A stretch of DNA of 64,000 bases from Zoroaster sp. YZ-2022 (Eukaryota > Echinodermata > Asteroidea > Forcipulatida > Zoroasteridae): assembly GCA_029582265.1 (NCBI GenBank), contig CM055819.1, positions 4,877,855 through 4,941,854 of the forward strand. Reading direction: 5' to 3'. The notes beneath the pieces were generated by a model that saw only the letters and a list, made by a program, of their open reading frames with translations, did not search any database and was not told where the DNA came from. Both the position numbers and the translations under genes were made by a program. Numbering within the stretch: the stretch's first letter is position 1; each line of letters begins with the position of its first letter. Positions 1-11,854 of the stretch are shown here, piece after piece.

Positions 1-576
1 TGCGCAAGGTCTCAAAAAGAAGCAGTGTAGTCTGGGAGATTTACCTGGTGTGTGATAGAACTGTATCTTGTGCGCGCGCCTTAATATTTAGCGCGATCAC
101 CCCACAGAATGGTTCACCGCGTGTAGTTTAAGATTGCTTCTAGTTCCAGAAACTAGCTGTCTGACTCAAGCGCCTAATCCCATGATGTCTTATGGCAGGC
201 CAGACAGGGTAGCAAAACTTGATACTTGCATGTGCGCATTTTGAGTACAATGCCGTGGTATGTACATGTACATGTATTAACAACAGGCTGGCACACTTTA
301 TGTACAGTATATTGTAATAGACTTTTGATGATGTGGCCAATGACATCACATGTTTACAAAAGAGCCCCCCAAAGGTCAAACTGTGCCATGCACAAAATGT
401 ACACTGGTCTATGACAAGAAACCATCAAATCTGATATTTTGAGATATCTGCAGAAAAGTTCTTAATTGTTAATAAATAAGGCACTAACATTGCATCTCAA
501 ATCTTATTCATCTGAAAATTCAAAAATTATTGTTATGTGGAGAAGTACAAAATACACACTTTTGCCCGGCAGGAAA
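1..576. other. Intergenic, no gene seen
   Basis: Low-complexity ACATGTACATG words near 260-275 and a GCGCGC patch near 72-78. No supported feature. Confidence 0.5.
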
Positions 577-585
577 TCACCATTA

Positions 586-972
586 GGTCAAAAAAAGTCT
601 CCGGTTTCTGTGCGTGTCGGCTCAGACCCATGCATCTGCAGTCTCTGTGCGTGTCGGCTCAGACCCATGCATCTGCAGTCTCTGTGCGTGTCGGCTCAGA
701 CCCATGCATCTGCAGTCTCTGTGCGTGTCGGCTCAGACCCATGCATCTGCAGTCTCTGTGCGTGTCGGCTCAGACCCATGCATCTGCAGTTTTAATTGCA
801 GCCATATTTGTTGGATCGATCAGAAATCTGCAGTGTTTTAAACGTCTTTTTCACACATGGGCATGAACGTTGGCCCGATTTATGCGGCCTATCTTACTTT
901 GTGTATGGGAAATTTGGTCTGTTTCCAATAACCACATATAACATGTACATGTTAACATGTATCTCTTTGGCC
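586..972. mobile_element. Harbinger-like foldback MITE with internal minisatellite
   Basis: The ends are GGTCAAAAAAAGTCTCC and TTTGGCC, flanked by TTA and TAA, the three-base target typical of PIF/Harbinger. The right half (GTGTATGGGAAATTTGGTCTG) matches copies at 27703, 48745 and 60670. The left half has been taken over by the 37-bp tandem repeat. Confidence 0.55.
600..790. repeat. 37-bp minisatellite, 5 copies
   Basis: Five nearly identical tandem units containing TGCGTGTCGGCTCAGACC and CATGCATCTGCAG. They arise from the GTCTCCGGTTTCTG-GTCGGCT segment of the host foldback element. Because 37 is not a multiple of three, all frames stay open for a short distance, which explains the open frames here. 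Confidence 0.9.
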
Positions 973-975
973 TAA

Positions 976-1600
976 AGCTCACTCAAAGTATTTATAAACA
1001 AGTCACATGGTCTATACTGTGCTAGTTTATCATGAAACACTTCCTCCATGGTAAAATGAGATCTGAGAAAGTTATGGATATACGGTACATGCAAATTATC
1101 AAGTCTAATTGAATGTTTTCTTGTTTGTTTTGTGCATTACAGATGAACCTTTCAAGATCACATGGTCCTTCGTTTGATCGCCATAGCAACTGCCAGCACC
1201 ATCAACATGTATTGTGTGGAGTCATCATCAAGTATTAAACGTAACATTTTAAAAACTTCTTTAAATGTTAAATCACAATCAAGGTCAGAGAGTTATTGCC
1301 AACTTTGAGATGAGATCATTTTTTTGTGTAAATTCTCAAACAAAATTTGTTCAGGGAAAAAACAACCCAAAAGAAAACAACTAAAAGACCACAATTTTCA
1401 GAAATTTACAACTGTTTTTGCTTTTATTTCAAACAAAACTTTACCAAACAAATTTCACAAATGTTTGAAGCTAAAATAAGAAGCAACAGGACATAACGTC
1501 TAATATTTTAAACTTCATTTCCCAGAAATTAAAACCAACAAATCTTTGCCCTTTGTGCTTTAACAAACTTCAGGAAAATAACTCAAAAATGTGTAATATG
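976..1600 (+). other. Intergenic with a possible terminal exon
   Basis: An acceptor-like TTGTGCATTACAG ends near 1141, and one frame then reads EPFKITWSFV before TGA near 1177. Nothing upstream supports a gene. The rest is AT-rich. Confidence 0.25.
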
Positions 1601-1605
1601 GTATT

Positions 1606-1942
1606 TTAAAGGGAAGGTACAACATTGGTATTTTTGGCAAAACAGCTTCTTCAAGTATGCTTACTCTCTTTGAATCAAGATATACATTAAACAACCAACC
1701 GGTGAAAGTTTTAGCTAAATATAAACATTGCGTCATTAATGAGAAAATAGTTTATAAATGCATTCGTATTCATTCTAACATGGAATTAATGAAAGAGTAC
1801 TCTTTCCTAAATTCCAACTGGAAATTATTTTCATTTTCTTAAAAATTAGACAAAATTATTTCAAGGGAAGATTGATACCATCGTAAGTTTCACATTACAA
1901 TTTAACAATTTTTGAATTACCAATGTTATATTTGACCTTTAA
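1606..1942. mobile_element. TTAA MITE (AAAGGGAAGGTACAAC termini)
   Basis: TTAAAGGGAAGGTACAACAT on the left pairs with TACCAATGTTATATTTGACC then TTTAA on the right, 337 bp in all. Single ends or decayed copies recur near 3899, 9604, 11600, 25433, 26033, 49066, 49286 and 57310, so this is an abundant local family. Confidence 0.65.
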
Positions 1943-2509
1943 ATGACTAATTCAGTAATTATTAATTACATTTGTTTATTATTCATGTAATATACTGTAG
2001 GAACATTCAATGTAAAATGACCACTGAATATTTTTTTAATGTTATTTTTATATAGTTTTTCAATCAACAAGATCTTAGATTTAAATGGATGTGTGTACAC
2101 AAATTACTCAATACCAAAGCTGAAGGTAACGAAGTTTTAACCATTGTAAATTTCAGTCCCAAATCTTAATTTCATAAACAAATTCGCTTTTTTGAACAAA
2201 ATTAAATCTTAGACCTAAATTGCTTTGAGAAAAGGGGGGGTCCAAAAACAATGAAAAGTGGTTTATATACATTGAGTGATCTGACAGTAAATTTTACTTT
2301 TATGGGATGGATCCACATTTTGGGTGCATTTTACGTTTGTCTTGTTCAGAGTTAATTAGAAAAGCAAAACAACCTGTAGTAATGACTTGTGTGTACCCAG
2401 TGACACAGGCCATTCCTCTCCCCCTTCCCCCTGGGGATGGGGATGGTGATGTTAAAACAAAGACATACATGTAATGGTCTGTATTCATATTTGTACTGTT
2501 CCCCATTCT
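1943..2509. other. AT-rich intergenic
   Basis: No gene or clear repeat; a G run and a C-rich tract near 2235 and 2420. Confidence 0.5.
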
Positions 2510-3325
2510 CTCAAGATGGGAATGCTTGCAAACATGTTATTGGATACTGGTTCTGCTCTCTTGGTATAAATGACCAAGGTTCCCTCTTGGAACACTAATC
2601 TCCAGACAGTCTGGTGAACATGAAACACTGGGGTAAAAACCTTAGAAATACACATAATGGCCTGTATACATGTATTTTTTGTGCCCTTCCCCATTCTCTC
2701 AAGATGGGGATGCTTGCAAATATGTTATTGCCTCTACATCAATCTTTATCTACAACACAGGATACTGGTTGTGCCCTCATGGCATAAATGACCAGGGTTC
2801 CCTATTGGAACACTAATCTCCAGACAGTCTGGTGAACCTGAAACACTAAAGAGTTCTGATTTCTCTTACATTTCTCCAGAGCATACTGATCGAAACGTTG
2901 AGTTGTAACCTCCAGTTCTTTTCAGAACTAATTACTACTCAGTAGAGAATTTCACATGCTGTCACCGCAATTAGTCTTACTTCTCTTATATTTACTGTCG
3001 CAAAGTGTTATGTTGAAGAAAACAAAACCTTGTGAGACTTATCAGCAGTGACCTTTTTCATTTACTGGTTCTGCCCTCATGGTATAAAGGACCAATGGTT
3101 CCCTATTGGAGTACTAATCTCCAGACAGTCTGGTGAACCTGAAACACTGTGGTATAAACCCTACTCTATCATGAGAAAGTGGTACATGTATTTTAGATAT
3201 GTATAGTTTTCATCTTCATCTTCTGGTTCTGCCCTTGTGGCATAAATGACCAGAGTTCACTATTGGAACACTAACCTCCAGACTGGTTGGTGAACCAGAA
3301 ACACTGGGGTGGAAACCTTACTCTT
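2510..3325. repeat. Four dispersed copies of one repeat
   Basis: Blocks with TGGTATAAATGACCAAGG, CTAATCTCCAGACAGTCTGG and TGAAACACTGGGG occur at about 2516-2642, 2700-2852, 3064-3155 and 3224-3322. A separate repeat between copies 2 and 3 (CCAGTTCTTTTCAGAACTAA, about 2890-2980) recurs reversed near 63140-63200. Confidence 0.75.
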
Positions 3326-3589
3326 TCATGATAGGTGTTCTGGGTTCTTTTACACGTACTGATCCTAGTCACCAAGACCTACATGTATGGCTTAAGCACA
3401 CATCAGACCTACACTACTCTAGGCAATGTTGCTAAACTTGAATTACCAGCCACAGCTCTTCCAACTGAGCTTACTGGGCAAGTCTAAGAAAGACATGATA
3501 TCATAGATACATGTATCATACATCTAGATATCATACAAGAGCCTCCTTGCATATCAGTCAAAGGCACATACAAAATCTTAATCAGCAGT

Positions 3590-3715
3590 TATTAGTACCA
3601 ATACCCTAATAACCACTGACTGGTCTCCCATCCAAGTACTACTCTAAGACAATGTTGCTAAACTTGAATTACCAGCCACAGCTCTTCCAACTGAGCTTAC
3701 TGGGCAAGTATAAGT
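3590..3715 (-). mobile_element. 5S-rRNA-like SINE fragment
   Basis: The reverse complement contains AGTACTTGGATGGGAGACC, the 3' half of the 5S rRNA internal promoter region, beside a tRNA-like GTAAGCTCAGTTGGAAGAGC. A second partial copy is at about 3410-3490. It could be a SINE3-type or composite SINE. Confidence 0.45.
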
Positions 3716-3898
3716 AAATATTGTCACTTTGAAAACATCAGAGTCCACATTATCATTTAAGACTAGAGCAAAGTCTACTACAGTATGTATTATACTAATA
3801 TCAGATCAACTTTTTTGCTGAGTTCTTACCCTCATCAGTGGATCCATCCCATTTATTGTAGTATGGTATGGTTCAGGATTTAACATCTCTGTCTTCCT

Positions 3899-4829
3899 TT
3901 AAAGCCAGAGTGCAACATTGGTAATGTTTGCAAAACTACATGTATTCCTATGAGGTATTGTGACTCAAAATATACATTAAATAACCGCTGTGTGAACAAT
4001 TTAAGCTGAAAGCATCATCTTAGCCAAGACACAAATTAAACAAATTTAAAAATAATATATTTATGGTTTTTTAACAGAATTATTGATTGTGAAATGTCAG
4101 TACAAAAGTATTTTGTTTTTCTCTTCAAAATGACCACCGTGCAATCCTATGAAAATAATAGCTTTTGATCAATTCATATTGGGGACCGGCAAGCCCATCA
4201 TGGAATTATTCTTGCAATACCAAATTATTTATCAAGATTTTGCCAATTATTTGAAGATTTCTTTCTTGCAATGATACAGAGACAAATCCTGAATCACATC
4301 GTATTTCCCATTACTGTGATATTTATTTGAAATGTATCAAATTGATATGCAAGTCACTCTCACTAACCGAGTCTGAATTCTGCATCCTAGTATCAAATGC
4401 AACCTTCAATGTGCAACTCAAACATTTTAAATAGGCAAAATTCTCTAGAAGGCTTCATACATGCAAAACTGCTTCTAAAAGTATCCTTACTTTCTTGGAA
4501 TCAAGGTATTCATTAAACAACCAATGTGTAAAAGTTTTAGCTTATTACATTGTTGCATCATCAAGAAAATAATGAAAATGTATTCAGATATTTTTCATAT
4601 TCATTGTAATTTAGAATTCTTGTCTCCAGAGGACAAAAATTCTGTTGGGAATTTATTTTAGTATTACTATATTTTAATCTTTTTGGCATTTTTTTACTGA
4701 CAATTTTTTTTCTTCAAAAAGGAATCTTTTAACATCATTGAAACATGGTTGGTGAGAGTGGCTTGCATTTTGATTTGCTAAATTTAAAATTTGTGATGTA
4801 TTTAAATTCGTGCTGTAACCTGAAAGTAT
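3899..4829. other. Decayed AAAGGG-type repeat and intergenic DNA
   Basis: A TTAAAGCCAGAGTGCAAC end at 3899 and a possible partner TTTTAA end at 4427-4430 suggest a degraded TTAA element. Internal similarity to 1640-1700 recurs at 4450-4600. Confidence 0.4.
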
Positions 4830-5400
4830 TTAGCACTGAACTGTAGAAGCAGCAGAGTTGTACAAACGTGTGTGCCGGTCGGTGTGGCCCTCTACTGTCT
4901 GGAACGTGTGGTGACCTACTGACCCAGGTGCTATGGTTGGTATGTCTCTTGTTCAGTGAAATCTGGTTGATGTACCACTGGTACTCTACCCCATCAGTGT
5001 CCTTCCTTATATGATTGACAAGCTCATTTCAAATTTCTTACTCCAAAAACTAAGTATAGGAAAGAAAGGATTCGGTTGCCTGTTTAAGTCTTTGGGGGCC
5101 TGTATTATTTGGTGTCATGGACTGAGGACCATTGCACTTTTTTGATGATCATTTTGTTATCCTAAGTTGGTACCCGTCACTCTTTGTTCCTGTGTAAACA
5201 GGTCTACTTTTTGAGCAGGTCCTGATGACCAACTTTTTATACCGGACGTCTGCTTCTGATCTGAGGGGGCTCTGGACCTGATGGATGATGGTGACTTCTA
5301 CCCAGTTGTCGGTGTGAGGGTTGGAGAAATGACATTCTGACATGGCTAGCACTTCACTCAGGTACTCAGGTTATTACATTGGTTTCACTTGTAGTAGGAA
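4830..5400 (-). pseudogene. Coding-like repeat, inverted copy 1
   Basis: On the minus strand two open stretches are seen: 5149-5352 (NWVEVTIIHQVQSPLRSEAD, KKLVIRTCSKSRPVY) and about 4850-5035 (EYQWYINQISLNKRH, PHVPDSRGPHRPAHTF). Both are homologous to 7440-7945 in the opposite orientation. It is a duplicated gene fragment or an unrecognised transposon ORF. I could not identify the family. Confidence 0.4.
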
Positions 5401-7439
5401 GTCAGTTTTTATCACAGGAGATATCAAAGATGACATTGAGGTTGTGTATAGGAAGGGAAGAGGGTCCTTCATTGTAAAAACACATTGTCTAAACAAGCTG
5501 TTGTTGTGCAAAGATAAATGATATTAAAAGATTATCTTTTTTTTTTTGCTATTTAACAAATGTGGTTTCAGTCCTCAGTGAATTTTTTGCTGTGTATCAT
5601 GTTCAGATATAGTTTGGGAAATATTTAATAAATCTCAATTTGTGCATGAAATAAACATCTAACACATTTTTGACTAAACTGCTAAAACAATTGGTATAAC
5701 AGATTTGTCCCAATAATAAAGTAGTAAACATAAATAATGCGTTATACCAGAGCCTCAATCCTCTGCATAATTAAACCATCAAACTCTAAATATAAAAGCA
5801 CTTAAATAATTATTACAATTTCAAAAATTACCGAAAACTGTGCAAGGCTAAACCAAATTTAATGTATATTAGTTAGGAAATTAAATAGGAACAAAGTAAA
5901 AATTCAGTGAGATTCCTGTTTAGTTTTTCTAGTTTGTTGAACATTCAAAACGTTGAATGTTAGGAAACAACATATCCCTTTGAAAATTTATTCACTGGAA
6001 ACTTTTTTTTATTTTGAGCTGAGCATGTAACCTCTATCTACAATCAATTTAGTCATTATTAATCCAATATGCCTCATCAATTTGAATTACAGTAGGTTTT
6101 CTGTGGGATTCTTTGAGATAAAAGAGTTGAACACTAAAACCAAGGATAAAATCCTAAAAATCCTTTATAAATAGAAAGTGACATTTTTACATGAAATATA
6201 AATATATACAATTGCACATTAGAACAATTAAAATAAAATAAATCCTAAACGTTCAAAACAAAAGCAGTGATGAATTTAAACTATATTTTCCTTTACTGAT
6301 AATATTTCGGTAAATTTACTGTAAATTTAAAATATGAAAATAAAGTCAGTCTAACACTATGTATATGTAGCACAACAGCAGCTTGCAAGAAAGTATAATA
6401 CCTGATTTTTGTCCATGGAAGTTCCTCGGATTTTGGGTTTCAGATATGCAAAATCAAATGTGTTTATTGCTCACATGACCAAATAGGTTGATAGAATTGG
6501 TTGATAGTAGTAATCTATCTTTTGGTTATTCAAGTCTATTAATTGGTCAAAGGTCAAAGATTTGAATACTTTAATATTCAGTGTTGTTCGGTGTTATTTA
6601 AGCTACTTATAAGTTTTAGAAGCCACCATTATTTATCATTTGACAACAAATGTGTTGAAATTTTATGAAAATATTTGTCACCCAATTCAACTGTTTTGTC
6701 AGGTTTAGCAAATACAAACATAATGGTGCATGATTATCAGGAAACACATCAACATTTGTATTCTGAGCCATGTAGGCCTACAGAAAGTTGAATGAAAAGT
6801 CAAAGGTGTAATACTTGATGGAAAAATACACAAGTTGTGTCTGAAAACGGAGGCAGACATCTTAGGTTTGTTATTAGCAAACATTGAATCATTTATGAGG
6901 TTGATCAGTAGGTCAAAGGTTAATAGATTATTCGTTCAAAGCATCAAAAATATTTTATGAAGTATTCATGTGAAGTCAAAGGTCATTTGTTGTAGTTGGT
7001 CAAGATGATTCTATTAAGCCTTTAATAGAGGAAGTCAGTGGTCATTTGTAAGTCTTTAGTATTCATGGTACGTTTATTTGGCATGTGAGCTTTAAGCACA
7101 TATAATTAGCTTTGGATGGGCTGTTAACCATTATGGATTTATATTCAGTATTCTTGCATAAACCCAATGTCATCTATAATATCTCCTGTATCTCAAAATT
7201 TAAAGGTGTAACCACACTGATTTTAATTAACCAAAATGTTCTAAATCTTGCCTATTTTTGTATAGCCAAGATCAAATGTTTTGATGAAAAGATGTAATTA
7301 AAATATTCAAAGATTGATTATTTTTGAACAAATGTTATGCAGTGTGGTTCTTCCTACACAAGTGAAACCAAGATATTCCTGAGTACTCTGATTTGGTAGT
7401 TTTTATATTCAAAATGTTTGCAACAATTGTGAAGTTCGC
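5401..7439. other. AT-rich spacer between the inverted coding-like copies
   Basis: About 2 kb with no supported gene. On the minus strand a short ATG segment near 6402-6416 (MDKNQ then a GTATTA donor) could be a first exon but is unsupported. Several GGTCAAAGGTCA-like words occur at 6540-7040. Confidence 0.4.
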
Positions 7440-7945
7440 CAGTCATGTTGGAATATTATTTCTCCGATCAGCATACTGTCATCTGGGCTGAAGTCGTCAT
7501 CATTCTGATGGTCCAGGATTCAATTAGTGATGGAGTGGAAGAGTCCAAGGCGGCCTTTTACCATTTAACCAAAATTTATCACTGAAATGATTCCAAGAAC
7601 AAAGCGGCCTGTTTGCCCGAACAGGGGGCGACGTCCTACAGTACACCTGATACAGGCTCATCAAACATTTAAGTGGGCAACAATGAATCTTTTTTGACCT
7701 TTGTTTTGGCTGTTGTTGACTTTTTATTAGGTAATTAAAAGAAACAATTAGCTTGTCAATCATATAGGGTAAGACACTGATGAGGCAGAGAACCAGTGGT
7801 ACATCGGCTGGATTTCACTGAATAAGAGACATATCGGCCATAGCACTTGGGTCATTAGGTTGCCATACGTTCCAGACAGTAGAGGGCCACACCGACTGGC
7901 ACACATGTTTGTACAACTCTGCTGCTGCTTCTAGAGTTCAGTGCA
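7440..7945 (+). pseudogene. Coding-like repeat, inverted copy 2 (decayed)
   Basis: It shares CATTTCTCC/TATTTCTCC, GTCATCAT, GACGTCC and VPDSRGPHR-encoding blocks with 4830-5400 reversed. In-frame stops, an insertion at about 7520-7620 and a CTG triplet expansion near the end show decay. Confidence 0.4.
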
Positions 7946-8115
7946 ATGAATGTTATATACCATAATAAAACAAAGCAAAATTTCAAGAAATTGTTGTTCC
8001 TATGTCTTTATTTCATTATTTGTCATCATAAAACGGCCCAACACGCCCCCTTATATTTACCCCTCCCTTTTTAAACAAAAGTGGTTACCAAGGATATTTG
8101 ATGTACAAATGGAAC

Positions 8116-8388
8116 TTAAAGGGGTCTACAATACACATTTGTGCAGTACTACAATATAACATGATGGTTATTTGCATATGACCTGAGGTCATATGCAAAA
8201 TAACCATCTTGTAATATTGTAGGGCCACATTTCAACTTGACATCATGTCTCTAATGTTCACATATTTGTCTGTAGCCTTGGCCAAAACACCCCCCTCTAG
8301 CAGCAATTTATAAGGCTAGTACAGACCAATACAGAAACTATTAGAGACTTGATCTCAAGTCCATGTGTATTGTAGCCCCTTTATTTAA
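8116..8388. mobile_element. TTAA foldback MITE (AAAGGGGTCTACAATAC)
   Basis: TTAAAGGGGTCTACAATAC on the left matches GTATTGTAGCCCCTTTATTTAA on the right. A second, inner hairpin at about 8151-8224 has arms of about 36 bp around ATGACCTGAGGTCAT. No coding capacity. Confidence 0.65.
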
Positions 8389-9600
8389 AGATGTCATCTC
8401 ATAACTTGTTACTGTGACCTTTCAGTTTTGTCCCAAGAGGGCACTTTTGTGATCTTGAAGCATCATTGGCTTGAATAAACTTATGTATTGAATTTATTCG
8501 TAAAAATCAGACAAATATTTTTCTTAGATTTTGGCTGGATTTGGATAAAAACAATGAAATCAGAAAGGTCACATTGCAAGGAAATAAATGACACCTTTAA
8601 ACTTATATTCCATTTGAACATGTAAACTGTTAACTAGAAATGAGTCGGATTAAAATAAATGCCTTAAAACTTAGCTGAAGTTATGAAAATTATACAGTAC
8701 TGTAATTTGAAACAGTTGCTTTGGATGGTATCCGTGGACAATTTTTGTTTTTAAATATTCAAGTTTTTTTATGTTAATATGTGATTACGTGGATTCTTCA
8801 GTAATTTAAATACCAGTCCAATTTAATTTGATCAGGAATATTATTATCCGACACATTCTATGGTAACAGTTTACTTGTGTCAGCTCAGTACTTATTTGCC
8901 ATTTTCATGCCTCACCAGCAACACTGAAGGGGCATGTACACATTGTTATGGATTTCTTTGGTAAATTTTCAAACCAATTCTTTTTACATTATGACATTTT
9001 TGTCTGAAATGAGGCAAAGGACATTTAAGCACTGAGTCGACGAATTATCCTTGGTTAACCACTTTAGTTATATTCCTATCGATGGTGATAATTTGCCAGC
9101 TGATGCCTTTCTTACATGTATATCTAGTCAAGAAAATAAAGAGTTTACACTGCAGTTTATGAGGAAACAAACTTGAATGAAATTTTCATTTTATCCAAAG
9201 TAGTATTGCTTAGCAATAATAACACTGACAGTGCACATAAGATAATTGTTTAAATAAATGGCTGTAAAATGTCAATTTAAGCATGCTACATATTCATGTA
9301 TGTATCAATTAGTTTTTAATATCAAATTGAAAATTTTCAACAATTTCCATACAAGGAAATCAACTAGTTTAATAACAGCAGCTTTCAGTGCTGAAAGTGT
9401 GCTAATTTAAAAAATAACATTTGAATAGTTTTTTGGATAAACAAATATATCAACTGGCAAATTAACAACCACCGAATAAATGCAATAAACGCAATAAATA
9501 ATTCATGAGACAAGAAAACAGAAGAGTGCCCCAAGCACTCAAAGCCTAAAACCATTCTTTCATAACATGTCATACATCAATAGTTTGGCAATGTAATGTT
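8389..9600. other. AT-rich intergenic
   Basis: I see no gene, SINE or intact inverted-repeat element here. Confidence 0.5.
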
Positions 9601-9639
9601 GTCTTTAAAGGGAAGATTCAAAAGTGGTATTCTAAAGTT

Positions 9640-10055
9640 TAGGATGGTATCAAACATCCATTGAAATACGTTTGTCTGAGGTGATATCATTCTATTAAAA
9701 TTAGTCAAGTTACTTGGGGTAAAATTCATTATGATCAAACATCTCTTGAAATGTATTTGTCTGAGGTGATATCATTCTATTAAAATTAGTCAAGTTACTT
9801 GGGGTAAAATTCGTTATGATCAAACATCCCTCGAAATGTGTTTGTCTGAGGTGATATCATTCTATTAAAATTAGTCAAGTTACTTGGGGTAAAATTCATT
9901 ATGATCAAACATCCCTTGAAATACGTTTGTCTGAAGTGATATCATTCTATTAAAATTAGTCAAATTACCTGGGGTAAAATTCATTATGATTAAACATCCC
10001 TTGAAATATGTTTGTCTGAGGTGATATCATTCTATTAAAATTAGTCAAGTTATTT
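9640..10055. repeat. 85-bp tandem repeat, about 5 units
   Basis: TTTGTCTGAGGTGATATC recurs at 9671, 9756, 9841, 9926 (as CTGAAG) and 10011, exactly 85 bp apart. It is preceded by a TTAAAGGGAAG end at 9604 and followed by the TTAA MITE at 10074. Confidence 0.92.
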
Positions 10056-10073
10056 CCCAACTGAATTTACATC

Positions 10074-10322
10074 TTAACCAGTTCGCGTCGGAGGCCGTGT
10101 ATACACGCAAAAATTTTTTTGCACCGCGGATCGGAGAGCGTCTAAACACGCCATAGGAAACTCAGGAATATTTGTATGCATGCTCGGTTGACGTGGTAAC
10201 GAGCCGAGCGTACAGTGACGTGGCCACGCGCTGTGGAAGCTTCCATTAATGTGTTTGTGTGGGAAAAAGAAACCCGCACAGGGGCCCAGAAAAACTTTTT
10301 ATTCCCGACGCGAACTGGTTAA
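10074..10322. mobile_element. TTAA MITE (CCAGTTCGCGTCGG termini), copy 1
   Basis: TTAACCAGTTCGCGTCGG on the left pairs with CCGACGCGAACTGGTTAA on the right. It is 249 bp long and CpG-rich, unlike its AT-rich surroundings, with GTGTATACACG near the left end. Confidence 0.75.
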
Positions 10323-10663
10323 TAAGATCATCCATGTTAGAATGAATAAGCAGATATTTTTTCCAAATTGAAAATTTGAATGCATTGGTAAAACAGACTA
10401 GGGCATTTCTTTTCTTCAAGAATAAGATGAGATAAAAATTCCAACGTCCAAGGTTTAACCTTCTGCAGTAAAAATCAAGACACTCCCTCAAAAATCACTG
10501 GACAAGTCAACTTCAAATGTCAGAAAGCTCTCCAAAGTCCATTAAAAATGTGAAGCATTTCATATGGTACAGGTAGGTCTGCCAAACTTGTCACCCCTCT
10601 CCCCTGTTGATGCCATCAGACAGTGTGGATAAAGTACGACTGCAGTCACTTCACTCAAGATGT

Positions 10664-10696
10664 TCAAGCTACAGAGGTTTCACCATCCTTCACATT
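10664..10696 (-). CDS. Putative terminal exon of unidentified gene
   Basis: On the minus strand an acceptor (CTATATCCACAG) is followed by 10 codons and TGA, reading NVKDGETSVA. It is in phase with the exon at 11261-11407, which ends at a donor in phase 0. The last residues S-V-A could be a PDZ-type tail, but that is speculative. Confidence 0.4.
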   Translation of the reverse strand, partial: NVKDGETSVA

Positions 10697-11260
10697 CTGT
10701 GGATATAGAAAGTCAATGAAACAGATTGTAATATTTGCATTTAAAGCTTAAAGATGGGTAATTTAAAAAATAATAATTCCAATGTGACACTGATTTGGTG
10801 TAAAATTAATGAGGTTATCAATCTAACCCATAAATAATTTTGTCTGAGATTTCTAAATTCACTGATGAATAGACTACAACTCGGGAACAAACTGTTTAGA
10901 TTGAGTATACATACATACATGTACATTTCAATTAGTTTTTATTAATACAATTTCATAAAACAGAGCTATAATTACACTAAGGCCATGCCCTCCATTGCCC
11001 TGGTCTCGGTGCCCTTCACTCAGGAAAAGGACCCTTGCCCCTCCTACAATGAAATTCCAGGCCTGATAAATCATTATAAATATTGCACACTTTGTGCAAA
11101 CAAATTCCAACAGTTTGGGATTACTGAGTTGGGGTAGTACCCACAGGCATATAACTAGAGTGTAGGAGGGGGAAATCTCCACAGCAAACATGACCAAAGC
11201 AATATATTTATCAATGATTTTTTTTTTATGCAGTTCATATTCTGAAACTAACTAACCTAC

Positions 11261-11407
11261 ATCTTTCGCAACATGCTGGCCGAAACACATTAGAGATTTC
11301 ACTGAAGATTTCATCCAAAAATCATCCCAATTGTCTTCAGGATGACCTGTAACGGCATTGACCGCATGACTGGTTGACAAAACTTGTTGGTACAAAAAGT
11401 TCCAAAA
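11261..11407 (-). CDS. Putative internal exon of unidentified gene
   Basis: On the minus strand it runs from an acceptor (TTTGGTCAAG) to a donor (GTAGGT), giving 49 complete codons with no stop. It includes the protein-like segments AVNAVTGHPEDNWDDFW and SLMCFGQHVAKD. The composition, rich in Trp and in acidic and polar residues, is unlike the shadows around it. Both splice sites are phase 0 and fit the 11-codon exon at 10664-10696. I do not recognise the family. Upstream exons, at higher coordinates, were not found. Confidence 0.45.
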
Positions 11408-11622
11408 CTTGACCAAATAAATGTGTGACAAAGATAACACTCCTAAATGCCATGTTAGAATCATTTTTGAAAAATCAGAATGCATTTTCACTCTTTTCTC
11501 AAAAACGACTCCTTGTAATATGCTGCATTATTCAAACTTTCACACATGGGTTGTATATCTTGATTCATGAAGTAAAAGCACACTTGAAGTTTTGCCAATA
11601 TTACCAATGTTGTACATTCCCT

Positions 11623-11854
11623 TTAACCCTCCTATAGGTTTAACACTCAAAGACACTCAAAATTTGTATGTCTCTCTTAACCCATTGACTTTGTGCAGTG
11701 CACTCAAGGAGGTCAAACCAAAACCAAGTACATACACAGCTCTGTGTGACTCTGTGGTTTGACCTATTGGCAATGCAACCAAAAATACTCAAGTGAGTGT
11801 CTGTGCGTGCCGTGCTGACTGGGCCAAATTTCAGCCTGGGCATAGGAGGGTTAA
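11623..11854. mobile_element. TTAA MITE, CCCTCCTA termini (copy 1)
   Basis: TTAACCCTCCTA on the left and TAGGAGGGTTAA on the right enclose 224 bp. The interior repeats a different short word, ACTCAA, four times and has a GGTCAAACC/GGTTTGACC hairpin. Its left TTAA is also the end of a neighbouring TTAAAGGGAAGG-type element. Confidence 0.7.
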
